Source: Mycobacteroides franklinii (lineage in GTDB: Bacteria > Actinomycetota > Actinomycetes > Mycobacteriales > Mycobacteriaceae). Taken from it: a stretch of DNA of 64,000 nt. The notes below the pieces were generated by a model. That model ran no database searches and had not been told where the DNA came from. It saw only the letters and a list, made by a program, of their open reading frames with translations. The position numbers were made by a program, and so were the translations under genes. Position 1 is the stretch's first letter. Every line of letters begins with the position of its first letter. This document shows, piece after piece, positions 30,715 through 40,663 of the stretch. The stretch spans positions 496,001-560,000 of the forward strand of contig NZ_MAFQ01000006.1 of the NCBI RefSeq assembly GCF_002013895.1, given 5' to 3'.

Positions 30715-31745
30715 TGCGAGCATCGGTGCTGCGCGACGGCGCGATGATCTATCGCGACGATGTGCCGGACCCGGTTCCCGGCGAGGGCCAGGTGCTGGTC
30801 AGAGTCTCTGCCTGCGGAATCTGCGGATCCGACCTACATTTCGCCAAGCACGGCGCCCAAGCCATCGAACTGTCCAAACAGATGGCGGGCATGCCGAGCC
30901 TCACCGACGGCGTCGACTTGGGTGCCGACGTCTTCATGGGGCACGAGTTCGCCGCCGAGGTGATCGAGGCCGGCCCGGGGACCCAGGCACCCGCGCCCGG
31001 AACCGCGGTGACCTCGATTCCAATCCTGCTGTCCGCCAAGGGACTCGAACCCATCGTCTACAGCAACAGCACCCTGGGCGCCTATGCCGAGCGGATGCTG
31101 CTGAGCGCGCCGCTGCTGCTGCCCATCCCCAACGGTCTCGATCCCCGGCATGCCGCCCTGACCGAGCCGATGGCGGTCGGTCTGCACGCCGTCAACAAGT
31201 CGGGAATCCAACCCGGTACCGGAGCGATCGTCATCGGATGCGGGCCCGTCGGAATAGCCGTGATCGCCGCCCTGCACCACCTGGGCATCGAGCCGATTGT
31301 CGCCGCGGATTTCTCGCCCGCCCGGCGTGAACTGGCGCGGCACATGGGCGCGCATGAGGTCGTCGACCCCACGATCGAGGCCACCTTCGAAGCCTGGTCC
31401 CGGATCGGTACGAGCGCACCGGTGATCTTCGAGGCCGTCGGGGTGCCTGGCATCCTCAACGAGGTCTTGCGCGACGCTCCGCACAGTTCACGTGTGGTGG
31501 TGGTGGGCGTCTGCATGGAGCCCGATGCCATCACCCCCTACTTCGGGATCGCGAAGGAAGTTGCGGTGCAATTCGTGCTCGCCTACGACCCCACCGAGTT
31601 CTCCGAGACGCTCCGGCGAATCGCAGACGGTGAGATCGACGTTGCGCCGCTCGTCACCGGTGAGGTAGGTCTGGAAGACGTCGGTTCGGCTTTTGCCGAT
31701 CTCGGTGATCCGGAGCGCCACTGCAAGATTTTGGTGGTGCCGTAA
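30714..31745 (+). CDS. zinc-dependent medium-chain alcohol dehydrogenase
   Basis: A 343-residue MDR protein: catalytic zinc region ACGICGSDLHF (about 34-44), GHEFAAEV, and the nucleotide loop GCGPVGIAVI. The four-Cys structural-zinc lobe is missing from the segment after GHE, unlike classical alcohol dehydrogenases. It may oxidise the diol or alcohol made by the two preceding enzymes. Start codon overlaps the stop upstream (TAATG). Confidence 0.9.
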   Translation: MRASVLRDGAMIYRDDVPDPVPGEGQVLVRVSACGICGSDLHFAKHGAQAIELSKQMAGMPSLTDGVDLGADVFMGHEFAAEVIEAGPGTQAPAPGTAVTSIPILLSAKGLEPIVYSNSTLGAYAERMLLSAPLLLPIPNGLDPRHAALTEPMAVGLHAVNKSGIQPGTGAIVIGCGPVGIAVIAALHHLGIEPIVAADFSPARRELARHMGAHEVVDPTIEATFEAWSRIGTSAPVIFEAVGVPGILNEVLRDAPHSSRVVVVGVCMEPDAITPYFGIAKEVAVQFVLAYDPTEFSETLRRIADGEIDVAPLVTGEVGLEDVGSAFADLGDPERHCKILVVP

Positions 31746-31769
31746 TGGTTGGGGAGGACAGGAAGTGAC

Positions 31770-32519
31770 ATGCGGGTACTAAGACGGCACACATTGACGC
31801 GGACAACCGCCCTGGTTGGCGCCGCGACGATGGCGGTACTCCTCGCCGGCTGCGGTGACGATTCCACCGGAAGCCCGGAGTCCACCCGGAACGTGACGGT
31901 GGTGGGCAAGGGCGAGGTCAGGGGCGCACCCGATGTACTGCGCGCCGATGTCGGCGTATCGGTGACCGCCAAGGACGTATCCGGCGCGCTGTCGCAGGCG
32001 AGTGAGAAGGCGCAGGCCGTCATCGACGCTGTGGTCGGGGCCGGGGTCGCCCGCGAGGACGTACAGACCAACGAGCTGTCCATCCAGCCGGAACAGACCT
32101 ACCCCCAGGGCGGTCCGCCGCACATCACCGGTTATAACGCCACCAACTCGGTGCGCATCAATGTCCGCGACCTCAAGAAGGCTTCCGAGGTACTGGACAA
32201 GGCCGTGCGGGCCGGCGGAGATGCCGCACGGTTGTCCAGCGTCAGCTTCGATCTCGACAACGACGCCGATCTGATGAAGAGCGCCCGCGAGCGTGCCTTC
32301 AACGACGCCAAGGCCCGCGCCGAGCAGTACGCGGGTCTGTCGGGCTCCCAGCTGGGCAAGGTGCTGCGCATCGACGAATCCCACGGCTCGGTGCCTCCGC
32401 CCGCTCCGATGATGGGTAAGCGTGCACCCATGCCGGCCGATGCCTCGTTTGCTCCGCCGCTGGAACCGGGACAGCAGACGGTGACCTTCCAGGTGAGTGT
32501 CATCTGGGAGCTGAATTAG
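31770..32519 (+). CDS. lpqG: SIMPL domain lipoprotein LpqG
   Basis: A 249-residue lipoprotein with signal peptide and lipobox LLAGC (Cys28), then one SIMPL domain (BP26/OMP28 type) recognisable from VVGKGEVRGAPDVLRADVGV and the conserved ARERAFNDAKARAEQYA helix. SIMPL proteins form ring assemblies of uncertain role at the envelope. The start at 31770 follows AGGAAG. It is the counterpart of Rv3623. A second SIMPL gene follows three bases later. Confidence 0.9.
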   Translation: MRVLRRHTLTRTTALVGAATMAVLLAGCGDDSTGSPESTRNVTVVGKGEVRGAPDVLRADVGVSVTAKDVSGALSQASEKAQAVIDAVVGAGVAREDVQTNELSIQPEQTYPQGGPPHITGYNATNSVRINVRDLKKASEVLDKAVRAGGDAARLSSVSFDLDNDADLMKSARERAFNDAKARAEQYAGLSGSQLGKVLRIDESHGSVPPPAPMMGKRAPMPADASFAPPLEPGQQTVTFQVSVIWELN

Positions 32520-32522
32520 GCC

Positions 32523-33125
32523 ATGGGCGACATCACGGTTGTCGGCCACGGTGAGGCCAGCGGCAGCCCCGACGTGTTCCAGGCGACCGTCGGGGTGTCG
32601 GTGCGGTCCCGCCGCATCGCCGGGGTGATGGCCGAGGTGAAAGCCAAGGCCCGCGCGGTGATCGACGCGGTGCTCGACTCCGGGGTGGCCGCCGAGGATG
32701 TCCGCACCGCGTGGATGTCGGTGCACCCGCAGTTCGACGGCAACCGGATCACCGGCTACGCCGCCGACAATTCGGTGCGGATCACCGTTCGCGACCTCTC
32801 GAAGGTCTCCGATGTGCTGGACAAGGCGGTCACCGCGGGAGGTGAGGCGGCACAACTGTCGGGGGTGAGCTTCGATCTGCAGGACAGCACCGAGCTGTCC
32901 ACCCAGGCACGCGAACGGGCGTTCGCCGACGCCAAGGCCCGGGCCGAGCAGTACGCCGCGCTGGCGGGCGCCGCCCTGGGCAAGGTGTTGCGCGTCGATG
33001 AGACCGGAGGCACCTCGCAGCCGCGGGCCGAGTTCGCGATGCTGCGTGCCGCCGGCGGTCCGCCGGTGGAGGCCGGTCAGCAGACGGTGAGCGCAGCCAT
33101 CACGGTGGTGTGGGAACTGAGTTGA
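32523..33125 (+). CDS. SIMPL domain protein without signal peptide
   Basis: A 200-residue paralog of the preceding gene. The two align through the whole domain (TVVGHGEASGSPDV, NSVRITVRDLSKVSDVLDKAV, ARERAFADAKARAEQYAALAG). It begins directly at the first strand, with no signal peptide or lipobox, so it should stay in the cytosol unless the start is wrong. No upstream extension in frame restores a signal. It ends immediately against the hpt stop codon (TGATCA). Confidence 0.87.
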   Translation: MGDITVVGHGEASGSPDVFQATVGVSVRSRRIAGVMAEVKAKARAVIDAVLDSGVAAEDVRTAWMSVHPQFDGNRITGYAADNSVRITVRDLSKVSDVLDKAVTAGGEAAQLSGVSFDLQDSTELSTQARERAFADAKARAEQYAALAGAALGKVLRVDETGGTSQPRAEFAMLRAAGGPPVEAGQQTVSAAITVVWELS

Positions 33126-33707
33126 TCAGTCGGTGTAGACGCGCGGATGCAGCGTGCCGATGAAGGGCAGATCGCGGTAGCGTTCGCCGTAATCGAGCCC
33201 GTAACCGACGACGAACTCGTTGGGAATCTCGAATCCGACGAGAGCCACGTCGACGTCGACCTTCTTGGCCTCAGGCTTGCGCAGCAGCGAGACCACGTTC
33301 AGCGAGCGCGGCCCGCGTGAGGCGAGGTTGCGCATGAGCCAGCTCAGGGTCAGCCCGGAATCAATGATGTCCTCCACGATCAGAACATCGAGGTTCTGGA
33401 TGTCCCGATCCAGGTCCTTCAGGATGCGCACCACCCCGGAGGACGAGGTTGCCGAGCCGTACGAGCTGACGGCCATGAACTCCATCTGGGTGGGGATCGG
33501 AATGGCGCGGGCCAAATCCGACACAAACATGACGGCACCCTTGAGCACCGTCACCAGCAGCAGATCACCCGGGATGTCCCGGTACTTCTCGCCGATGGCG
33601 GCACCGAGCTCCAGCGTCTTGGCGCGAATCTGCTCCTCGGTGAGTAGCACCGATTTCACGTCGCCGCTGTATTGCTCGCCGCATGCCTGATCCTGTTCGC
33701 AGGTCAC
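33126..33707 (-). CDS. hpt: hypoxanthine phosphoribosyltransferase
   Basis: A 193-residue purine-salvage enzyme converting hypoxanthine and guanine to nucleotides. It has the PRPP motif [13 protein letters not shown] and the metal/loop regions TVLKGAVMF and SSYGS, and ends [10 protein letters not shown]. The GTG at 33707 is preferred because further upstream the frame reads unlike homologs and would overlap the divergent monooxygenase promoter. The start has no clear ribosome-binding site and remains uncertain. Confidence 0.93.
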   Translation of the reverse strand: MTCEQDQACGEQYSGDVKSVLLTEEQIRAKTLELGAAIGEKYRDIPGDLLLVTVLKGAVMFVSDLARAIPIPTQMEFMAVSSYGSATSSSGVVRILKDLDRDIQNLDVLIVEDIIDSGLTLSWLMRNLASRGPRSLNVVSLLRKPEAKKVDVDVALVGFEIPNEFVVGYGLDYGERYRDLPFIGTLHPRVYTD

Positions 33708-33830
33708 GACCGACAGCGTGCCATGGACGACACGAGCAATCCAAGCCGACCTCCCCGGACGGTCTTCGCGCAAGCGGCTCATCCCAAATTGCCTAGTGAC
33801 TTTGTTTACGAAATAGGCCACTATGGAAAC

Positions 33831-35327
33831 GTGAGCAATGGCGCTTACCAAGCGGTTGAAAAGTCACGATCCCGCGATATCCGCGTGGTGGTGATCGGCG
33901 CGGGCATGTCGGGCCTCTGCATGGCCTCCACCCTCCGGCACCGTGGCATCACCAACTTCACCGTCTACGAGAAGGCCGACGAGGTCGGCGGCACCTGGCG
34001 AGACAACACCTACCCGGGCCTGCAATGCGATGTGCCTTCGCGTTACTACTCGTACTCCTTCGCCCCGAATCCCGCTTGGAGCAAGGGATTTTCACCGGGT
34101 TCGGAGATTCACCGGTATTTCGTCAGATTCACCGACAAGCAGGATCTGCGCCGCAACATCCGCTTCGGCACTGCCGTGACGCGCGCCGAATGGGTCGACG
34201 AACCCGGTCAATCCCACTGGGAGCTTGAGCTTTCCGACGGAAGTCGCGATATCGCCGATGCCGTGGTGAGCGCCACGGGGGTGTTGCACCTGCCACGCCT
34301 TCCCGAGATCGGCGGATTGCGGAGCTTCGCCGGCCCGTGCTTTCACTCCGCGCGCTGGGATCACACGGTGCCGTATGCCGGGAAACGGGTCGGGCTCATC
34401 GGCACCGGCTCGTCGGGGGTGCAGATCATCAGCGCACTCGCCGATCAGGTACAGCACCTGTCGGTATTCCAGCGCTCCGCGCAGTGGGTCGCTCCGGTCC
34501 CCAATTTCACCTACTCCGCGCTGTCCAAATCCATCTGGTCACGCGTACCCGCCCTCAACAGATTCTCCTATCGATTGTGGCGCTTCTACTTTGAACGCGG
34601 AGTGGGTGGCTCGGTGGTGAGCCCCGGCGTACGCCGCAAGCTCATCCAGGGATTCGTGCGGGCATCACATCGACTGCTCATCCGCGACCCGGCGCTACGC
34701 GAGAAATTGCATCCCGACTATGAACCGCTGTGCCGACGATTGGTGATGTCGGTGCCATTTTTCACAGCGGTGCAGCGGCCGAATGTCTCGGTACTCACCG
34801 AGGGAATCGACCGCATCGTGCCACAGGGCGTCATCACCAAGGACGGAGTCCTGCATGAGCTCGATATCTTGGTATGCGCCACCGGTTTCGACGCACATTC
34901 GTATCTACGTCCCATGGAGGTCATCGGGCGCGATGGCATCAAGCTCAGCGATGCGTGGAGCGACGGGCCGCGGGCCTACCGTGCCGTGGGGCTCGCCGGG
35001 TTTCCGAACTTCTTCCTCTTGATAGGGCCAAACAGCCCGATCGGCAACAACTCGCTCATCTCTATCGCCGAAACACAGGTCAAATTCGCGATGCATTGGA
35101 TCGACAAGATCCGTTCCGGCCGAGTGCAATCGGTGGCACCAACCGCGCACGCCGCGGAGACATTCAATGCCGAGGTGCGCCGGGCAATGCCCAACACCGT
35201 GTGGTCGACCGGATGCGACAGTTGGTATCTGGGAGCCGACGGCGTACCCGAACTGTGGCCCTGGCCGCCGGTCGAGTACCGGCGCACGCTCACCTCCCCG
35301 ATACCCGAGGACTTCGCGATCACCTAG
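33831..35327 (+). CDS. flavin-containing (Baeyer-Villiger type) monooxygenase
   Basis: A protein of about 498 residues with two Rossmann motifs, GAGMSG near the N-terminus (FAD) and GTGSSG (NADPH), and between them [14 protein letters not shown], which fits the FxGxxxHxxxW fingerprint. The late CATGFDAH is also typical. It would oxygenate ketones or other soft substrates using NADPH and O2. The start is uncertain: GTG 33831 fits homolog length, while in-frame ATG 33723 adds 36 unusual residues. Confidence 0.87.
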   Translation: MSNGAYQAVEKSRSRDIRVVVIGAGMSGLCMASTLRHRGITNFTVYEKADEVGGTWRDNTYPGLQCDVPSRYYSYSFAPNPAWSKGFSPGSEIHRYFVRFTDKQDLRRNIRFGTAVTRAEWVDEPGQSHWELELSDGSRDIADAVVSATGVLHLPRLPEIGGLRSFAGPCFHSARWDHTVPYAGKRVGLIGTGSSGVQIISALADQVQHLSVFQRSAQWVAPVPNFTYSALSKSIWSRVPALNRFSYRLWRFYFERGVGGSVVSPGVRRKLIQGFVRASHRLLIRDPALREKLHPDYEPLCRRLVMSVPFFTAVQRPNVSVLTEGIDRIVPQGVITKDGVLHELDILVCATGFDAHSYLRPMEVIGRDGIKLSDAWSDGPRAYRAVGLAGFPNFFLLIGPNSPIGNNSLISIAETQVKFAMHWIDKIRSGRVQSVAPTAHAAETFNAEVRRAMPNTVWSTGCDSWYLGADGVPELWPWPPVEYRRTLTSPIPEDFAIT

Positions 35328-35333
35328 CGACGA

Positions 35334-36293
35334 TTACCTAGCAACGTCGTGAACCGATAGCACCAGCTCGTCGCCTGACCTGGATGCCACCAATCGCTGG
35401 TACGGCAGATCGGCGCCCACGGCAACGCCCCCCTGCCCGCGCCACTGCATGACAAGCGCGTCCACCGCGCGAATCTGATTGTCGTTCAGGTCCTGTGCGC
35501 CACCGGCCAGCAGCCAGAGCCTGATCACCCGGCGACGGATCGCGGGCGTCAAGTCGCGCAGATTCGAGATCGCCAGGCCCTCCGACGCCGGGAACGCGGC
35601 GCGGGCCTGCGCATCGAGGGCATCCCCGTCGTCCCGCAACGATGCGGCGGTGCGTGCGAGTGCCTCGGCGACACCACCGCCGAGAACCTGCTCCAGCAGC
35701 GGTAGTACCTCGTGACGCAGACGGACCCTGACGAAGCGGGAATCCACGTTGTGCGGGTCTTCCCATGGAGTAAGACCCAATTCCGCACATGCCGAACGTG
35801 TCTCGGTCCGGCGAAGATCCAGAAGGGGCCGGCCCCACGGAGCGTCCCAAGGGCGCATGCCGGCGATGGAACGCCCGCCGGATCCGCGCCCGAGCCCCAG
35901 CAGCACCGTCTCGGCCTGGTCATCGAGAGTATGGGCAAGGAGCACCGGCAGCCCACCCCGGGACTGCTCAAGCGCCGCATATCGTGCGTTGCGTGCCGAC
36001 GCTTCCAGACCACCCGCACCGTCGACGATCACCGAAAGAACCGACGCATCACGACATCCCAGGGCCAGCGCCTGGTCCCGGGCCTGGGCCGCGACCTCGG
36101 CAGAGTCCCGCTGCAGCCCGTGGTCAACAATGAGCGCCGTCACCGCCCAGTCCTGCGCGACGGCGGCCGCCACGAGCGCCAGCGAATCCGCGCCACCCGA
36201 AAGGGCTACCGCCACTTCCGCAGCGCCCGGAAGGTATTGAGCACCAAATTTTTTGACCGCGACGCGGAGCGCTAAAGAACTCGGGCGATCCAT
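35334..36293 (-). CDS. tilS: tRNA(Ile)-lysidine synthetase
   Basis: A 319-residue N-type ATP pyrophosphatase that modifies C34 of tRNA-Ile(CAU) to lysidine, an essential decoding step. The PP-loop ALSGGADSLAL (about 29-39) and the block AHTLDDQAETVLLGLGRGSG are intact, followed by the helical tRNA-binding half. The ATG at 36293 overlaps the end of the upstream protease gene by 22 bp, which suggests coupling. Confidence 0.95.
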   Translation of the reverse strand: MDRPSSLALRVAVKKFGAQYLPGAAEVAVALSGGADSLALVAAAVAQDWAVTALIVDHGLQRDSAEVAAQARDQALALGCRDASVLSVIVDGAGGLEASARNARYAALEQSRGGLPVLLAHTLDDQAETVLLGLGRGSGGRSIAGMRPWDAPWGRPLLDLRRTETRSACAELGLTPWEDPHNVDSRFVRVRLRHEVLPLLEQVLGGGVAEALARTAASLRDDGDALDAQARAAFPASEGLAISNLRDLTPAIRRRVIRLWLLAGGAQDLNDNQIRAVDALVMQWRGQGGVAVGADLPYQRLVASRSGDELVLSVHDVAR

Positions 36294-37333
36294 TGGTCCG
36301 GATCCTCGATCTCGGCGGGCTTGGGCAAGGTCTCCGCATCACGCCAGATGGTGTTGAAGCGCTCCATCCCCACCTTTCCCACCACATGGTCGACGAATTT
36401 CTTGCCACGGGTGTACTGACGCATCTTGGCGTCCATGCCGATGAGCGCACGGATGATCCGCTGCAGCGGGGGTTGTTTCCGGGAGCGCCGCGCCTCGAAG
36501 CGGGCTCTGATGGACGACACCGACGGGACAACCGTCGGCCCCACCGCATCCATCACGTGGTCGGCATGCCCTTCCAGGAGCGTGCCCAGCACCAGCAGGC
36601 GATCCAATGCATCCCTGCCGCTTTCGGACTGCATGGCACGCAGCAGATCGACGATTCCGTTCTCGCCCTGACTCTTCGGTGAGCGAACAAACTCGGCCAG
36701 CCTGCCGAGCATGCCTGCTACATCTTCCTCTTGCTCGTTCGCGAGCGTCGCCAGGGTGCCTGACATATAGCCGGCCAGCCACGGGTTGGCGGAGAACTGC
36801 ACTCGGTGCGTCACCTCGTGCAGACATACCCACATCCGGAAATCGCTTGGTACCACCCGAAGTTGACGTTCGACGGCAATGATGTTCGGGTACACCAGCA
36901 GTAGCGCACCCGCGCCGTCCGCGGTGAACGGGTCGTACTGCCCGAGAATTCCCGACGAAACGAATGCCAGTACCGCGCCGGTCTGTGCCCCGGTGATGCG
37001 GCCGGACAAGAATCCGGTGGCCCCCTCGCCGCCGCCGGCCATCAAGCGCATGGACTCTGCCGCGGCCGCAACCCAACTGGGGCGGTCGATGATCCGCGCC
37101 TCCGGCACCAGCAGGCCGTCGGCCAGGCCGGTGAGCTCACGCACCGGCGTCTCCGCTCGCCGCGCCGCGTCCGACAGCTCGGCGATGGCCTGCTGACGGG
37201 TGTACTCGGTGGTGGGTGGCGCCGGCCGCGTCAACTTTGCGCCCACGGTCGCGGCGAACTCCCAGTTGACCATGCGGCCAACCGTCAATTCGGGGCTGCC
37301 GGTTCCCACGTCGCCCCGACCCGAATCGACCAT
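36272..37333 (-). CDS. zinc-dependent metalloprotease, DUF2342/zincin type
   Basis: A 353-residue protein of the actinobacterial family often labelled F420-biosynthesis-associated (Rv3626c). It has an HExxH zinc motif at His172-Glu173-His176 (LHEVTHRVQF) and a likely third ligand in LEGHADHVMD. No signal peptide is seen, so it is probably cytosolic. The substrate is unknown. It sits in the coupled chain dacB - protease - tilS, with the start overlapping the dacB stop (ATGA). Confidence 0.87.
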   Translation of the reverse strand: MVDSGRGDVGTGSPELTVGRMVNWEFAATVGAKLTRPAPPTTEYTRQQAIAELSDAARRAETPVRELTGLADGLLVPEARIIDRPSWVAAAAESMRLMAGGGEGATGFLSGRITGAQTGAVLAFVSSGILGQYDPFTADGAGALLLVYPNIIAVERQLRVVPSDFRMWVCLHEVTHRVQFSANPWLAGYMSGTLATLANEQEEDVAGMLGRLAEFVRSPKSQGENGIVDLLRAMQSESGRDALDRLLVLGTLLEGHADHVMDAVGPTVVPSVSSIRARFEARRSRKQPPLQRIIRALIGMDAKMRQYTRGKKFVDHVVGKVGMERFNTIWRDAETLPKPAEIEDPDQWIARVL

Positions 37334-38730
37334 CAGCTACATCCGCAAGACCGCAACACCGCAGCGGTGTTATCCACCGCATTGCGCGCGGTGGGCGCAG
37401 TGGCGTGGTTTTGCATCAGCGAGAAGGTGAGCACCCGCCCGCTGACGTCGGTCACCACTCCCGCCAACGTGTTCACGCCGGTAAGCGATCCCGTCTTGGC
37501 GCGCAACCAGCCCGCCGACGCCTGGTTCTGAGTGATGAATCGCTCCGACAGCGTGCCACTGCCACCGGCAATGGGCAGCACGTCCAGCAGCGGCCGCAGC
37601 TTCGGCTTGTCGGGACCGGCGGCGGCTCCGATGACCTCGTCGAGGGTACGCGCGGTTACCCGGTCGTCCACGGACAGCCCACTCGAATCGCGTAGCGTCA
37701 AATCCGTCAGATCAATTCCCGCACTGCGCAATTGGCTCGTCACCGCGTCGACGGTGCCCGCGAACGACTGCGGGCGGCCCGAGGCCAGCGCCACTTCGCG
37801 TCCGATGCATTCCGCCATGACGTTGTCCGAGGCGTTCATCATCTGCCGCAGCCGTTCCATGAGCGGTGCCGATTGAACGGACGCAATGGATTTCGCTGTC
37901 GGAGGCGCCGCGTCCAGTCGCACCGCGTCGGGGTCGACTCCGAGTGCCGTGGCAAGCGCGCGACCGGCGTCCAATGCGGGAGTGATGGAACGATGTGAGT
38001 CGTAGTCGGTCGGCTGGGTGCGTCCGGCATCGAGCATCACGGCCTGGATGGGCGCGACATCTCCGCCGTCGATATCGCCGGGGTCCCATCCTGGCGCCAT
38101 CGACGGCCCGCCGAATCGGCTGATATCCACCGTGATTGATGTGACGGCGACTCCCGACTTGCGCACCTGGTCGGCCAGGTCGCTGATGCGTGCGGCGTCG
38201 CGGTACCAGGTGTCGGTATCCGGCGGGGCCGCGCTGACGATCGGGTCGCCACCGCCGACCAATGTCACCAGTCCTCGTTGTCCCGCGGTATCGGCCACCA
38301 CCGAGGTGGTGAGCTTGGCGTCGCGGTCGAGGGTGAGCAGCGCCGCCGCCGCAGTCAACACCTTGTTGGTGGACGCGGGCACCATCGGCACCGTGGAACC
38401 CTGCTGCCACAGTTCACGACCGGTCAGCGCGTCGGTTACCCGCCCGGTGAACATGCCCAATGCCGGATCAGCCAGCGTCTTGTCCAGGGCCTGTGCCAGG
38501 CCGTCCGCCGTCGGAATCGGCGCGGAATCGGAAACCGGCACCACCGCCGGCTTCGGGGTGACCAGCGCCGGTTCCGGATCGTCACTCTGCAACTGGTGAG
38601 CGGTGGAGGCGCCGGTGGTCAGCGATACCGCCAGTACCAGAGCGGCAATCGCCAGCACGACAGCGACGGCGAGCAGGACATGGGTAGAGCGCCGCCAGCG
38701 ACGCGGATCAAGTGCCCTGGCGGTGACCAT
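37333..38730 (-). CDS. dacB: D-alanyl-D-alanine carboxypeptidase, PBP4/S13 family
   Basis: A 465-residue membrane-anchored penicillin-binding protein. One N-terminal helix (about 16-37) precedes the S13 catalytic fold with SxxK at Ser120/Lys123 (PASTNK), SDN in NASDNVMAE and KTG in RAKTGSLTG. It trims peptidoglycan stem peptides outside the membrane and is inhibited by beta-lactams. The ATG at 38730 gives the correct topology, and a longer frame upstream has no support. Counterpart of Rv3627c, divergent from ppa. Confidence 0.95.
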   Translation of the reverse strand: MVTARALDPRRWRRSTHVLLAVAVVLAIAALVLAVSLTTGASTAHQLQSDDPEPALVTPKPAVVPVSDSAPIPTADGLAQALDKTLADPALGMFTGRVTDALTGRELWQQGSTVPMVPASTNKVLTAAAALLTLDRDAKLTTSVVADTAGQRGLVTLVGGGDPIVSAAPPDTDTWYRDAARISDLADQVRKSGVAVTSITVDISRFGGPSMAPGWDPGDIDGGDVAPIQAVMLDAGRTQPTDYDSHRSITPALDAGRALATALGVDPDAVRLDAAPPTAKSIASVQSAPLMERLRQMMNASDNVMAECIGREVALASGRPQSFAGTVDAVTSQLRSAGIDLTDLTLRDSSGLSVDDRVTARTLDEVIGAAAGPDKPKLRPLLDVLPIAGGSGTLSERFITQNQASAGWLRAKTGSLTGVNTLAGVVTDVSGRVLTFSLMQNHATAPTARNAVDNTAAVLRSCGCS

Positions 38731-38763
38731 GCTCTGCAGGGTATCGCTATCCTGGTGCGCGCT

Positions 38764-38786
38764 GGATGAGCGCTTGCGCGAAGACC
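38764..38786 (+). repeat. 23-bp dispersed oligomer, copy 2
   Basis: It matches 2249-2271 at 22 of 23 positions and lies in the dacB/ppa intergenic region, about 36 bp before the ppa start. It could be a shared regulatory site or a genus-specific extragenic repeat. Confidence 0.55.
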
Positions 38787-38821
38787 GACTGTTAAGTACC
38801 ACCGACATTCAAGGAGCGGGT

Positions 38822-39310
38822 GTGGAGTTCGACGTCACCATCGAGATCCCCAAGGGCCAGCGCAACAAGTATGAGGTCGATCACGAGACCGGCCGAGTGC
38901 GCCTGGACCGTTACCTCTACACGCCCATGGCCTATCCCACCGACTACGGGTTCATCGAGAACACACTCGGCGAGGATGGCGATCCGCTGGACGCGCTGGT
39001 GCTGCTGCCCGAGTCCGTCTTTCCCGGCGTGATCGTCGAGGCGCGGCCCGTGGGCATGTTCAAGATGGTTGACGAGGCCGGTGGCGACGACAAGGTGCTG
39101 TGTGTGCCTGCCGGCGACAAGCGCTGGGATCACATCCAGGACATCGGTGACGTCTCGAGCTTCGAGCTGGACGCCATCAAGCACTTCTTTGTGCATTACA
39201 AGGACCTGGAGCCCGGCAAGTTCGTCAAGGCCGCCGACTGGGTAGGCCGCGCCGAGGCCGAAGCCGAGGTGCTTGCGTCGTTCGAGCGTCTCAAGACCCA
39301 GGGGCACTAA
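38822..39310 (+). CDS. ppa: inorganic pyrophosphatase
   Basis: A 162-residue family I pyrophosphatase, almost identical in its core to M. tuberculosis Ppa. It has [25 protein letters not shown] and the metal-binding [10 protein letters not shown]. It hydrolyses PPi to drive biosynthesis. Start is GTG at 38822 with AAGGAG upstream. Divergent from dacB. Confidence 0.97.
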   Translation: MEFDVTIEIPKGQRNKYEVDHETGRVRLDRYLYTPMAYPTDYGFIENTLGEDGDPLDALVLLPESVFPGVIVEARPVGMFKMVDEAGGDDKVLCVPAGDKRWDHIQDIGDVSSFELDAIKHFFVHYKDLEPGKFVKAADWVGRAEAEAEVLASFERLKTQGH

Positions 39311-39313
39311 GCG

Positions 39314-40003
39314 TCAGGGCGCCACACAGACGGCGCCCATGGGGCCACTGTTCGTGGCAACCACGTCACCGTCGATGGTGATGGAGCAACTGGCTTCACC
39401 CCAGTCGACAACCATGCGCGGTGACGCCGCAGAGTTGGTGATCGTCACCGAGACACCCCAGGGCAGCTTGATGTCTTGGATCGTCACCAGCTCGGTGCCG
39501 GTCCAGTAACTGACCTTCAAGCCGAAATGCGGCGGCATCGGGTCAGCGCCCGAGCCCCACGCGCTGTACGTCACGCTCTTGCCGCCATGCCCCGAACCAC
39601 CAGGGCCCTCACCCGTCGTCGGCACCGGCTTCGGCGCCTCGGTGGTGGTGGGAACCGGGGGCGCCTCGGTGGTCGTCGGCGTGGTCTGGACACCGGTACT
39701 GGGGTTCGGTGGCGGCGGTGGCTCTGTTGTTGTCGGAGGCGGCTCGGTCGTCGACGGCAGCGGGACGTCATTGGGTCCGGTCCAGGTTGTCGACGGGGTG
39801 ACGGTGACCGTGGTCGGCGCGGCCACCTCGGTTCGGCGGGTTATGACCAAGATGGAGGTCAGGGCTATCGCCAGCACCGCCAAGACGCTGACGCCGGCGA
39901 CTATCCACGGCCATTTCGGAGGCTTCGGATCCTCGGGATACGGGATCACCTCATCGGGTGGCCACGGCTCCTGCGGGTATTCCTGCCAGGCCGGATCGGT
40001 CAC
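39314..40003 (-). CDS. MmpS-like membrane protein with Pro/Thr-rich stalk
   Basis: A 229-residue protein. It has an acidic Pro-rich cytosolic N-terminus (to about 30), one transmembrane helix (about 32-55) and a 60-residue Pro/Thr/Glu stalk. The C-terminal domain resembles MmpS transport-accessory proteins (VTYSAWGSG through SCSITIDGDVVATNS). Two Cys near the end could form a disulfide. The GTG at 40003 has AAGGAG at good spacing. No mmpL transporter is adjacent, which is unusual for this family. Confidence 0.7.
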   Translation of the reverse strand: MTDPAWQEYPQEPWPPDEVIPYPEDPKPPKWPWIVAGVSVLAVLAIALTSILVITRRTEVAAPTTVTVTPSTTWTGPNDVPLPSTTEPPPTTTEPPPPPNPSTGVQTTPTTTEAPPVPTTTEAPKPVPTTGEGPGGSGHGGKSVTYSAWGSGADPMPPHFGLKVSYWTGTELVTIQDIKLPWGVSVTITNSAASPRMVVDWGEASCSITIDGDVVATNSGPMGAVCVAP

Positions 40004-40117
40004 TGTCCCCCACTCCTTCCCCAGTCCTGCTCGGTGCAATGTTACGTCGCGTTAAGCTCCTGCAAAATCAACGGTCCCCCTCTAGCGAACAGCGGTCATC
40101 CGTCGAATCATGGTCAT

Positions 40118-40639
40118 ATGTTGATGCATCAGGGCATCGGCCGCGACACGTTCAACCAGATGCCCGACACCAAAGCGGTCCACGCGCTGTATGAGTGTTG
40201 TGGCAGTGTGACCTGGGCCAGGAAGATCGCCGCGACACGTCCGTTCGCCGATCACGATTCGCTGTTCCGGTGCGCAGATAACGAATTGTTCGCGTTGTCC
40301 GAACAATCGCTGGACGAGATGCTGACCGCCTATCCCCCGTTGGGCAAACGGCCTGGCAGCGTGCGATCACATGCCGAACAGTGCGCGATCCGCGATGAGA
40401 CCCCGGGGATGATGGCAGCGCTGCGGGCCGCCGCCCACAGATACGAACATCATTTCGGCCATCGTTTCGTCATGCACCTGTGTGGTCAGGACGGCGCCTC
40501 GGTACTGCGGGCGATCTCCGATCGCATGCATCACGACGCGGACACCGAACGCAAGGTAACCCGCAACGAGCTCGCGAAGATCAACCGCACCCGGTTGGAG
40601 CGCATGCTTGGCCCCGAGGGCGGCTACGACAACTGGTGA
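40118..40639 (+). CDS. OHCU decarboxylase-like protein with altered active site
   Basis: A 173-residue all-helical protein matching 2-oxo-4-hydroxy-4-carboxy-5-ureidoimidazoline decarboxylases (UraD) throughout: CCGSVTWARKI, RPFADHDSLF, SHAEQ (Glu87, Gln88) and a C-terminal ISDRM region. The usual HPxIG/HPxLG segment reads AYPPLG, so the catalytic His is Tyr72. Neighbouring genes show no other urate pathway enzyme. It may be inactive or may act on something else. Start codon chosen without a good ribosome-binding site. ATG 40124 is possible. Confidence 0.75.
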   Translation: MLMHQGIGRDTFNQMPDTKAVHALYECCGSVTWARKIAATRPFADHDSLFRCADNELFALSEQSLDEMLTAYPPLGKRPGSVRSHAEQCAIRDETPGMMAALRAAAHRYEHHFGHRFVMHLCGQDGASVLRAISDRMHHDADTERKVTRNELAKINRTRLERMLGPEGGYDNW

Positions 40640-40663
40640 TCGGGCCCGCCGAACGGCACGGCG

